From Anaerolineae bacterium (GTDB lineage: Bacteria; Chloroflexota; Anaerolineae; DRVO01), in contig JAAYAV010000160.1 of assembly GCA_012719195.1 (NCBI GenBank), positions 1 through 16,360 of the forward strand: a stretch of DNA of 16,360 nt. The letters run 5' to 3'. The notes below the pieces were generated by a model. That model ran no database searches, was not told the DNA's origin, and saw nothing but the letters and a program-made list of their open reading frames with translations. This document shows, in pieces, positions 7,806 to 14,101 of this stretch; within the stretch, counting starts at the first letter, position 1, and each line of letters starts with the position of its first letter. A program made the position numbers and the translations under genes.

Positions 7806-8447
7806 TCAGGCCAGCAGAGTGTCGTCCGGAATGTCCAACACTCGGAAGCGGAAGGCGTTCAGCACCATAGTGTCTAGGTAGCGCGTCTCCGTCACCACGC
7901 TGGGCGTGTAGGCATGGATGTGCCCGTGCAGGTGGTAGCGGGGCCGGAACCACTCCAGGAAGGGCACGAAGGAGCGGAACCCCCGGTGACAGAGGTCCTC
8001 CGCGTCTTGAATCCCCAGCGGAGCGGAATGCGTCACCAGTATGTCCAGATAGCGTCCATAGCGCTTCTTGTTCAGCCACAGCCGCGGCGCCAGCCGCAGC
8101 ACCTTCACCCACATCTCATTGTCGCTGTACTGGTTGGGACCGTCGCTGTAGCGCATGGACCCTTCCAGCCCGGCGATCAGGAGCCCGCGTTCCTTAACGG
8201 TGCGGCCGTCAATGTCAACGCAGCCCTCGGGCTCTCGTTTCACCTCGCCCGAAGACGATAGCTGCTCGGGAGCGTGGTTCCCGCGCACGTAGAGCAGGGG
8301 CACGTTCAGAGTGCTGACGATGAACTCCAGGTAGTAGATCGGCAGATCACCGCAACTCAGAACCAGGGACACATCGCTGAACCGCTGCCGAAGCACCGGG
8401 CCATAAAGCCTCTGATCCACCTCGTCGGCGATCGCCAGGATCCTCAA
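7806..8447 (-). CDS. Calcineurin-like metallophosphoesterase
   Basis: The product has 213 residues. The family motifs are CGDLP (32-36), RGNHAPE (55-61), VTHSAP (138-143) and HGHIHAY (174-180), giving Asp34, Asn57/His58, His140, His176 and His178 as likely metal ligands. The first motif, usually DxH, reads IADEVD (6-11), so the expected His is Val10; similar DEVD-bearing proteins form a recognised-looking subgroup in my memory, so this is probably not inactivation. The start is a TTG at 8447: an in-frame TGA lies directly before it, no closer ATG restores motif I, and GGGGAG sits just upstream. It follows lysY by 55 nt and precedes the DUF4032-like gene. The substrate is unknown; cyclic nucleotides, nucleotides or phosphoproteins are all possible. 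Confidence 0.85.
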   Translation of the reverse strand: MRILAIADEVDQRLYGPVLRQRFSDVSLVLSCGDLPIYYLEFIVSTLNVPLLYVRGNHAPEQLSSSGEVKREPEGCVDIDGRTVKERGLLIAGLEGSMRYSDGPNQYSDNEMWVKVLRLAPRLWLNKKRYGRYLDILVTHSAPLGIQDAEDLCHRGFRSFVPFLEWFRPRYHLHGHIHAYTPSVVTETRYLDTMVLNAFRFRVLDIPDDTLLA

Positions 8448-8502
8448 TCAGTCTCCCCTGTGGTCGTGCTCCTTGCCAGGGCCACCGGTGAGGCCTGCTT
8501 CT

Positions 8503-9534
8503 CTAGATCGGATGCAGCCCGGTGAACCCCAGGCCCGCCCGCTCGTCGAAGCCGCACATCACGTTCATAGCCTGCACCGCGTTCCCCGCCGCCCCCTTCA
8601 TCAGGTTGTCGATGGCGGCGATGATCACGACTCGGTTGCTGTCGGGATCCACCTCGAAGCCGATGTCGCAGAAGTTGCTTCCCGCCAGTATCTTCGGCTC
8701 CGGGTAGCGGTAGACGCCACGCCGGTCCCGCACCAGGCGGATGAAGGGCTCGTTGCCGTAGGCCTCCCGGTAGATTCCCCACAGGTCGCGCTCCTGCACC
8801 CGCTCCTTCAGGAAGCAGTGAGCGGTGAGCAGAATGCCGCGTACCAACTCGATGGCTGTCGCCGAGAAGTGGATCTCGGGCTGCCCGTGGAAAGCCAACT
8901 CCTGCTGCATCTCCGCCTGGTGCCGGTGCCCGGTAGGGGCGAATGACCGCACCGAGCCGCTCCGCTCCGGGTGGTGCGAGGCCAGGCTGGGGCTGTTGCC
9001 CCCCTCGGACGACCCCACCTTCACCTCGATGACTGCCCGCTCCACCAAGCCGCGCTCAAAGAGAGGCTTCAGCCCCAGGATGGTGACGGTGGCGTTACAG
9101 CCGGCGCCGGTGGCGTACGAGGTCGCCCTGATCTCCTCCCGATGAAGCTCCGGAATGCCGTAGACGAACTTCGCCAGCCACTCCGGGTGCGGGTGCTCGT
9201 GCTCGTACCAGCGCGGATAGGCGGCAGCGTCGCGGAGGCGGAAGTCGGCGCTCAGGTCGATGAGGCGCGGCGCCAGCCGGGCCACGTCGTCAATGCGCTC
9301 CATGGCCATGCCGTGGGGCAGCCCCAGGAAAAGCAGGTCGCAGGGCTCCAGGTCGTCCATGGGGACGAACTTGAGGCCGGTGGCCCCGCGCAGGTTGGGG
9401 TGCACGCTGTGCACGAACCGACCGGCACTGCTCTCCGCCGTCACCTGCTGCACTTCCACGTCCGGGTGCCCCAGGAGCAGCCGGAGCAACTCGCCGCCGG
9501 CATATCCCGACGCTCCCGCGATCGAGACCTTCAT
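8503..9534 (-). CDS. lysY: [LysW]-aminoadipyl phosphate reductase (LysY, ArgC-like)
   Basis: A 343-residue NADPH-dependent reductase that turns LysW-aminoadipyl phosphate into the semialdehyde. The Rossmann motif GASGYAGGE is at 8-15 or so, GLPHGMA at 71-77 and LSADFRL at 94-100. The catalytic Cys146 lies in GAGCNATV, and the general-acid His in PTGHRHQAEM (His203 or His205). GNAVQAMN near 318-324 is the usual C-terminal signature. I chose the ATG at 9534, which overlaps the lysX stop by one base (TGATG); a GTG one codon earlier is also possible. N-acetylglutamyl-phosphate reductase (ArgC) is the close homologue and the two activities may be combined in one enzyme. Confidence 0.93.
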   Translation of the reverse strand: MKVSIAGASGYAGGELLRLLLGHPDVEVQQVTAESSAGRFVHSVHPNLRGATGLKFVPMDDLEPCDLLFLGLPHGMAMERIDDVARLAPRLIDLSADFRLRDAAAYPRWYEHEHPHPEWLAKFVYGIPELHREEIRATSYATGAGCNATVTILGLKPLFERGLVERAVIEVKVGSSEGGNSPSLASHHPERSGSVRSFAPTGHRHQAEMQQELAFHGQPEIHFSATAIELVRGILLTAHCFLKERVQERDLWGIYREAYGNEPFIRLVRDRRGVYRYPEPKILAGSNFCDIGFEVDPDSNRVVIIAAIDNLMKGAAGNAVQAMNVMCGFDERAGLGFTGLHPI

Positions 9535-10388
9535 CACGCGCGTCCCTCCGCTACGGCCACCGCGTACTCCACGATGCGCCCCGGTATGTCCACCCCGGTG
9601 GGGGCGATGCTGTTGCGAAATTCCATGGTATGGTTGACCTCGTTGACCAGGTAGCCCCGGTCCTCGGTCTCGAACACGTCCACCGCCACCACACCACCAC
9701 CCAGTGCCTGGGCCGCCCCGACGCAGAGCCGGTTGAGATCGTCGCCCACGGGGCAGTTGGAGGCCTTACCTCCACGGGCGGTGTTGGTGATCCAGTGGGG
9801 CGACTCGCGGTAGATGGCGCCGATGGTTTCGTCGCCAACCACAAAGGCGCGGATGTCGCGGCCGCGCTTCTCCACGTACTCCTGGATGTAGATGATGCCG
9901 TGCTGATAGCTACCCAGCACGTCCTTGTGCTCGATAACCGCTTCGGCTGCCTCGCGGTCGTTGATCTTGGCGAGCAGCCGCCCCCAGGAGCCCACCACCG
10001 GCTTCAGCACCACCGGGTAACCGAACTCCTCGATGGCCTGCAAGGCCGCGTCGGGAGTCAGCGCCAGCCGGGTGCGAGGCTGTGGTACCCCCGCCGCCGC
10101 CAGGAGCGAGGTGGTGAACAGCTTGTCGCCGCAGTCCCGCACCACTTCGAACCGGTTCACCGTCTTCACGCCCCAGTCGTTCAGGACCTTGAGAGCGTAG
10201 AGAGCGTGCGACTGGTTGACGCAGCGCTCCAGCACCACGTCGTAGCTCCAGCCGCTGCGGCCGGCGGTCACGTCGAAGACTAGGCTGCGGTCGTCGATGA
10301 GTTCGTAGCTCAGGCCGCGCCGGTCCAGTGCCTCCAGGAGCAGCTTTTCCTCGACACGAACGCGGGAGTAGAGGAAGCCGATGCGCAT
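9534..10388 (-). CDS. lysX: LysW:alpha-aminoadipate ligase (LysX, RimK-type ATP-grasp)
   Basis: A 284-residue ATP-grasp ligase that joins the amino group of AAA to the gamma-carboxyl of the C-terminal Glu of LysW, protecting it for the later steps. Motifs: PVVLKPVVGSWGRLL (125-139, the ATP-binding Lys and glycine loop), IQEYVEKRGRDIRAFVVG (168-185), NTARGGKASNCPV (202-214) and the metal-binding VNEVNHTMEFRNS (248-260). It starts at the ATG at 10388, nine bases after the lysW stop, and ends in a TGATG overlap with lysY. Its immediate neighbourhood with lysW makes the assignment secure. No second copy (ArgX) is in the window, so whether it also accepts glutamate for arginine synthesis is open. 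Confidence 0.95.
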   Translation of the reverse strand: MRIGFLYSRVRVEEKLLLEALDRRGLSYELIDDRSLVFDVTAGRSGWSYDVVLERCVNQSHALYALKVLNDWGVKTVNRFEVVRDCGDKLFTTSLLAAAGVPQPRTRLALTPDAALQAIEEFGYPVVLKPVVGSWGRLLAKINDREAAEAVIEHKDVLGSYQHGIIYIQEYVEKRGRDIRAFVVGDETIGAIYRESPHWITNTARGGKASNCPVGDDLNRLCVGAAQALGGGVVAVDVFETEDRGYLVNEVNHTMEFRNSIAPTGVDIPGRIVEYAVAVAEGRA

Positions 10389-10397
10389 ATCCAGGGC

Positions 10398-10571
10398 CTA
10401 CTCGCCCCAGTCCTCGTCTTCTTCGGGGGCCAGCTCCACTTCCAGCGGGTCCACGCTGGTCACTTCCAGTTCAACCGCACAGTCGGGGCACTCCACGATC
10501 TCGCCGCTGATGACATCGTCATCGAGCTCCACTGTCGCCCCGCACTCCGGGCACTCAACCTGCTTCGCCAT
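10398..10571 (-). CDS. lysW: Amino-group carrier protein LysW
   Basis: A 57-residue acidic protein with one zinc knuckle: CPEC (7-10) and CPDC (28-31). It ends in the diagnostic EDWGE, whose terminal Glu is the attachment point for AAA in the pathway. It carries the intermediates from LysX to LysZ, LysY, LysJ and LysK. The ATG at 10571 has AAGGAG six bases ahead. The start overlaps the 3' end of a small membrane-protein gene by 17 nt, and lysX begins nine bases after the stop. The small size and high acid content are normal for the family. Confidence 0.97.
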   Translation of the reverse strand: MAKQVECPECGATVELDDDVISGEIVECPDCAVELEVTSVDPLEVELAPEEDEDWGE

Positions 10572-10734
10572 TCTTCTCTCCTTGCGTTTCTACGCGGTCT
10601 TCACCGGCTTGTGGCCGGCGCTCGTTTTTCTTCAGCACCATCACCGCCAGCACCACAAGCGCCGCCAGCAGCACCAACACGATCGGAATCAGGCAGATCG
10701 CGGCCATGATCAGCAGTTCCATCGGTCCGATCAT
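10555..10734 (-). CDS. Small single-span membrane protein overlapping lysW, function unknown
   Basis: A 59-residue product. The start has a perfect Shine-Dalgarno: AGGAGG five bases ahead of the ATG at 10734, which argues that it is translated. Residues 6-33 form one continuous hydrophobic helix (rich in Leu, Val, Ala, Ile) followed by KKNERR and a charged, hydrophilic tail to residue 59, so the tail is probably cytoplasmic. The gene fills the gap between homoisocitrate dehydrogenase (stop at 10770) and lysW and overlaps the lysW start by 17 nt in another frame. The N-terminal IGPMELLI resembles the start of TatA/TatE proteins, but the FGxxKLPE hinge and amphipathic helix are missing, so I do not call it Tat. 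I do not recognise a family. Confidence 0.7.
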   Translation of the reverse strand: MIGPMELLIMAAICLIPIVLVLLAALVVLAVMVLKKNERRPQAGEDRVETQGEKNGEAG

Positions 10735-10769
10735 TGCTACCTCCTCGTGATGCGCGTGCTCCGATCAGG

Positions 10770-11759
10770 CTAGAGCTTAGCCACGATCGCGCGCGTGACG
10801 TCCTCGGTGCCGGCATCGCCGCCCAGATCCGGCGTGCGTGGGCCCTGGCGGAGCGTCTCGATGGCAGCCACCCGCACGCGCTCGGCAGCGGCCGCCTCTC
10901 GCAGATGCTCCAGCATCAGGCTCGCCGCCAGGATGGTGGCGATCGGGTTGGCGATGCCCCGCCCGGCGATGTCCGGCGCGGAGCCGTGCACCGGCTCGAA
11001 CACGCCCTGCACATCTCCCACGTTGGCCGAAGGCGCCAACCCTAGCCCGCCCACCAGTCCGGCCGCCTCATCCGAGAGTATATCGCCGAAGAGGTTGGTG
11101 GTGACCAGGACGTCGAAGCGCTCCGGATCGGTCACCAGGTGCAGGGCGGCCGTGTCCACCAGCATCTCGGCCACCGTCAGGTCGGCGTACTCGCCCGCTA
11201 CCTGGTAGGCCGCCTCGCGGAAGAGTCCGTCGCTCTCCCGCAGAACGTTCGCCTTGTGCACGATGGTCAGGTGGCGGCGGCGATGCATGGCCTGCTCGCA
11301 GGCCACCCGGGTGATGCGCGCGCTCGCTCGGCGCGTGATCACGCGCTCGGCGATGACGGTGTCGCCCTCGCGCCGCTCCCGCCCCGAGTAGAGGCCCTCG
11401 CTGTTCTCCCGCACGATCAGCAGGTCAATGCCCGCGCGGCTGCCGCTCACCGGCATGGAGAAGACAGGCCTCAGGTTGGCGTATAGGTCCAGCGCCCGCC
11501 GCAGAGCGACGATGGGACTGCGATACCCCTCGACGCGATGGAGCGGTGAGGACACGGCCCCAAACAGAGCAGCGTCGCTCTCTCGCACCAGGGCCAGCGT
11601 ATCGTCCGGCAGGGCGGTACCGTGGCGCTGGAAGCAGTCCCAGCCCGCCTCGGCCTCCACGAACTGGAAGGGGACGCCGGTGGCCTCCAGGACCCGGACG
11701 GCGGCGGGAACCACCTCGTGACCGATGCCGTCGCCTTCGATCAGGACGACGCGCTTCAC
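10770..11759 (-). CDS. hicdh: Homoisocitrate dehydrogenase (beta-decarboxylating)
   Basis: A 329-residue enzyme converting homoisocitrate to 2-oxoadipate with NAD+ reduction. The family signatures are GDGIGHEVVP (9-18), the arginine cluster SPIVALRRALDLYANLRP (81-98), VRENSEGLYSG (116-126, Tyr124), HKANV (168-172, Lys169), Asp202, and TNLFGDILSD (221-230, Asp226 and Asp230). GSAPDIAGRGIANP (259-272) and GPRTPDLGGDA (306-316) complete it. As far as I remember the Thermus thermophilus enzyme, the match is closer to it than to isopropylmalate dehydrogenase. The start is probably the GTG at 11759, giving a GTGA overlap with the MazG stop; a GTG one codon earlier is equally readable. Isopropylmalate or isocitrate dehydrogenase activity as a side reaction is possible. 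Confidence 0.9.
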   Translation of the reverse strand: MKRVVLIEGDGIGHEVVPAAVRVLEATGVPFQFVEAEAGWDCFQRHGTALPDDTLALVRESDAALFGAVSSPLHRVEGYRSPIVALRRALDLYANLRPVFSMPVSGSRAGIDLLIVRENSEGLYSGRERREGDTVIAERVITRRASARITRVACEQAMHRRRHLTIVHKANVLRESDGLFREAAYQVAGEYADLTVAEMLVDTAALHLVTDPERFDVLVTTNLFGDILSDEAAGLVGGLGLAPSANVGDVQGVFEPVHGSAPDIAGRGIANPIATILAASLMLEHLREAAAAERVRVAAIETLRQGPRTPDLGGDAGTEDVTRAIVAKL

Positions 11760-12049
11760 CACCGCCTCTCTCGGTTCTGGGCCAACTTGGTCATCACCGC
11801 CTGCTCCAGATCAATGTCCAGCACATCGGCCAACTGCAACACGTAGTGTAATACGTCCGCCAACTCCAGGGCCATCTCCTCGCGGTCGCACTCCTCTTGC
11901 CACTGGAAATGCTCCAGCACCTCCGCTGCCTCGAGGCAGAGCGAGATGGCCAAGTTGCGCGGGACCTGGGGCCGGGCCGAGTCGGCCTTGTACCAGCCCT
12001 TGTCCCGCACGAACTCAGTGACCTGCTGCTGCAGTTCCTTCAGTTCCAT
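11756..12049 (-). CDS. MazG-like nucleotide pyrophosphohydrolase
   Basis: A 97-residue all-alpha protein of the MazG/dCTP-pyrophosphatase superfamily, which hydrolyses (d)NTPs to monophosphates and pyrophosphate. The magnesium-binding pairs are visible: ExxE at Glu40/Glu43 in LEAAEVLEHFQW, and ExxD at Glu62/Asp65 in ELADVLHYVLQLAD. The length fits the single-domain, house-cleaning type. The start at 12049 is preceded only by a weak GGTGA. Its stop overlaps the homoisocitrate dehydrogenase start by four bases. Nothing in the known AAA pathway needs this activity, so its place in the operon is unexplained; a phosphoribosyl-ATP pyrophosphatase (HisE) is less likely from the motifs. Confidence 0.85.
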   Translation of the reverse strand: MELKELQQQVTEFVRDKGWYKADSARPQVPRNLAISLCLEAAEVLEHFQWQEECDREEMALELADVLHYVLQLADVLDIDLEQAVMTKLAQNRERRW

Positions 12050-12068
12050 TGGGTCACCGCCGGCAAAC

Positions 12069-12105
12069 CTAACCCCCTAACCCCCTTCCCTGCGAAGGAA
12101 GGGGG
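12069..12105 (-). repeat. G-rich palindromic intergenic repeat upstream of the MazG gene
   Basis: On the plus strand a doubled ctaaccccc precedes a perfect 9-bp inverted repeat, cccccttcc (12081-12089) with ggaaggggg (12097-12105), loop 7 nt. On the mRNA strand this reads as a hairpin followed by GGGGGTTAGGGGGTTAGG, which could fold as a G-rich structure. Similar CTAACCCCC-plus-hairpin units are, from memory, scattered through Chloroflexota and cyanobacterial genomes. It sits in the 105-bp gap between hacB and the MazG gene. Confidence 0.6.
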
Positions 12106-12130
12106 AAAGAGACCAGGTCTGTCTACGTGG

Positions 12131-12148
12131 CTCTGTGTCTCTGTAGCT
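12131..12148. repeat. Short repeat ctctgtgtctctgtagct, related to the repeat between hacA and hacB
   Basis: This 18-base unit lies just downstream of hacB and matches the 19-base unit at 12826-12844 apart from one missing base and two substitutions. Both lie in gaps flanking hacB. Confidence 0.45.
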
Positions 12149-12154
12149 ATTCGC

Positions 12155-12646
12155 CTACTCCCCAGGAAAGCGGCCGTGGTCGCGGATGTAGTCGGCGATG
12201 GTGCCCGCCGCCAGAATGTCCTGCACGAAGCGTGGCTGCGGCCGTAGCTCGATGGTGCGCCCGCCGACTGTTATCCTGCCCGCCGCCGCGTCCAGCTCCA
12301 CCACGTCGCCGTCGTTGAGCGCCTGCACCGCCGCCGGGTCCTCGAACAGCGGTATGCCCAGGTTGATGGCATTGCGGAAGAAAATGCGGGCGAAGCTGTT
12401 GGCCACGATGGCGGCAATGCCGCACCGCTTCAGCGCCAGCGGAGCGTACTCCCGCGAGGAACCGCAGCCGAAGTTGTCCTCCGCCACGATGACGTCCCCC
12501 GGGCGCACCTCCTTGGGGAACTCGGGCCGGAACTCGATGAAGGCATACTTGGGCAGATCGGCATCGCTGGTCATGTAGGGCGAGTACCGCCCGGGCACGA
12601 TCTGATCGGTGTCTATGTCGTCGCCGAACTTCCATACTCTAGCCAT
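12155..12646 (-). CDS. hacB: Homoaconitase small subunit
   Basis: A 163-residue swivelling-domain subunit of the aconitase family, acting with the large subunit on homocitrate, cis-homoaconitate and homoisocitrate. It has FGDDIDTDQIVPGRY (7-21), the substrate-loop region YMTSDADLP (24-32), EDNFGCGSSREYAP (56-69), ANSFARIFFRNAINLG (82-97) and a normal length for LeuD/LysU-type subunits. I chose the ATG at 12646 because it gives the canonical N-terminus and has TAGGAG upstream; the open frame above it runs through a repeat and is not family-like. The Shine-Dalgarno lies in a 6-bp inverted repeat (ctctcc / ggagag, 12650-12666). Isopropylmalate isomerase (LeuD) looks alike; the neighbours decide the call. 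Confidence 0.9.
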   Translation of the reverse strand: MARVWKFGDDIDTDQIVPGRYSPYMTSDADLPKYAFIEFRPEFPKEVRPGDVIVAEDNFGCGSSREYAPLALKRCGIAAIVANSFARIFFRNAINLGIPLFEDPAAVQALNDGDVVELDAAAGRITVGGRTIELRPQPRFVQDILAAGTIADYIRDHGRFPGE

Positions 12647-12670
12647 GTGCTCTCCTAGCGGGAGAGATCT

Positions 12671-12844
12671 AGCCGCAGAGAGCACAGAGAAGGCAAGAGT
12701 GAGAAACCAGAAGGAGATGAGGGGAGAAAGGGCGGGACAACCAAGGGTCGCGGCCGAAGCTGCTCGCGCCTCTGCCGAGTTCTCCGCTTCCCTTCTCCCC
12801 AATCCTCATTCCTCTTCTCGGTGTCCTCTGTGTCCTCTGCGGCT
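12671..12844. repeat. Imperfect inverted-repeat element between homoaconitase subunit genes
   Basis: The 210-bp gap between hacA and hacB has near-identical inverted ends: agccgcagagagcacagag (12671-12689) and the complement of 12826-12844, agccgcagaggacacagag, 17 of 19 bases alike. The arms go on as purine-rich (left) and pyrimidine-rich (right) tracts that partly pair, around a core at about 12732-12782. Motifs of the form CCGCAGAG(G)ACACAGAG are, from memory, common intergenic repeats in environmental bacterial genomes. It has no coding potential and might be a MITE-like element or a large mRNA hairpin. Confidence 0.7.
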
Positions 12845-12856
12845 AATCCCCCTTCC

Positions 12857-14101
12857 CTACAGGTAGTTACGCGGATCGGCGATCTTGCCTTCCAGGGCGG
12901 TGGCCGCCGCCGTCAGGGGCGAGCCCAAGTAGATGTCCGCCTCGGGAGAACCCATGCGGCCGCGGAAGTTGCGGTTGGCGGTGGAGAAGCAGGCCTCTCC
13001 TGCCGCCAGCACCCCCTGATGGCGGCCGATGCAGGGGCCGCAACCGGGCGTGCTCACCGTCGCGCCCGCCTCGAGCAGCGAGATCAGGCTGCCGTCGGCC
13101 ACCGACTGCTTCAGGATGTCGTCCGAAGCCGGAATGATGATCATGCGCACGTGCGGCGCCACTCGCCGGCCCTTGAGGATGCGCGCGGCGGCGTGGATGT
13201 CCTCCAGGCGCCCGTTGGTGCAGGTGCCCAAGAACACCTGGTCAATGTGAATGCCGACCACAGCGTCCACCGAGCTCACGTTGTCCACGTCGTCCGGCGA
13301 TGAGACCTGGGGGCTGAGTGCCGCGAGGTCTATGGTCTCGGCATGGACGTACCCAGCGTCCGGATCGGCGAACAGCCACTCCGGCAAGCCGAACTCCGCC
13401 AGCCGTTCTTGCGGGAAGGCGATCATACCCGCCTTGGCCCCCAACTCGGTGGTCATGGAGCACAAGGTGATGCGGGAAGCCGCCGTCAGGTCCTCCGCGC
13501 CGTAGAACTCCACCGCTCGGTAGGTGGCCCCATCGATGCCCAGCCGCCCGATTAGGTGGAGGATGGCGTCCTTGCTCATGACGCCCGCCGGCAGCTGACC
13601 GGTCAACTCCACCTTCATCGTCTCCGGCACGCGCAGCCACGTCTTGCCCGTCGCGAACGCCAGGGCGATGTCCGTCGCCCCCATACCGGTGCCGAAGGCG
13701 CCGATGGCCCCATAGGCGGTGGAGTGGGAGTCCGACCCCAGCACCACCTCGCCGGCTCGGGCCAGGCCGCGATCAATCATGAGCTGGTGGCAGACGCCGG
13801 TGCCCACGTCGTACAGGTGCCGGATGCCCTGTTCGGCGGCGAAGCGTCGCACCTCCGCCTGCCCTTCGGCGGTGGAGACATTGCAGGCCGGTGCCACATG
13901 GTCCACGAAGAGGGCTACCTTCTCCGGATCCGCCACCTTGGGAATCCTGAACTCCTCCCGCATCACCTTGATGACGCTGGGAGCGATGCTGTCCACGCTC
14001 ATGGCCATGCCGACGGCCACCACGGCCAGATCGCCCGGCTGTACCGCATGTCCGGCGGCCCGGCCGATGATCTTCTCTGCCAGGGTCGAACCTCTACTCA
14101 A
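12857..14101 (-). CDS. hacA: Homoaconitase large subunit
   Basis: A 414-residue [4Fe-4S] dehydratase subunit. The cluster cysteines are Cys294 in LGTCTNGRLEDI and Cys354/Cys357 in PGCGPCIGRH. Other family marks are the DHVAP segment (67-71), GSDSHSTAYGAIGAFGTGMGATD (122-144, shortened here to its key residues Asp124, Ser125, His126) and STANRNFRGRMGS (373-385). It isomerises homocitrate via cis-homoaconitate to homoisocitrate with the small subunit. The start is a TTG at 14101: AGGAGG lies six bases ahead of it, it overlaps the end of the homocitrate synthase gene by 8 nt, and the first ATG (residue 32) would delete conserved sequence. Isopropylmalate isomerase large subunit (LeuC) is the alternative on sequence alone. 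Confidence 0.92.
   Translation of the reverse strand: MSRGSTLAEKIIGRAAGHAVQPGDLAVVAVGMAMSVDSIAPSVIKVMREEFRIPKVADPEKVALFVDHVAPACNVSTAEGQAEVRRFAAEQGIRHLYDVGTGVCHQLMIDRGLARAGEVVLGSDSHSTAYGAIGAFGTGMGATDIALAFATGKTWLRVPETMKVELTGQLPAGVMSKDAILHLIGRLGIDGATYRAVEFYGAEDLTAASRITLCSMTTELGAKAGMIAFPQERLAEFGLPEWLFADPDAGYVHAETIDLAALSPQVSSPDDVDNVSSVDAVVGIHIDQVFLGTCTNGRLEDIHAAARILKGRRVAPHVRMIIIPASDDILKQSVADGSLISLLEAGATVSTPGCGPCIGRHQGVLAAGEACFSTANRNFRGRMGSPEADIYLGSPLTAAATALEGKIADPRNYL

Noticed and set aside
10555..10734. TatA/TatE identity for the small membrane protein
   Set aside because: Only the first eight residues resemble TatA; the FGxxKLPE hinge and amphipathic helix are absent.
12857..14101. Isopropylmalate isomerase (LeuC/LeuD) and LeuB as the identity of the hacA, hacB and hicdh genes
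   Set aside because: Sequence motifs alone cannot exclude it for HacA/HacB, but homocitrate synthase directly upstream, the LysW genes downstream and the HICDH-like arginine cluster favour the lysine pathway.
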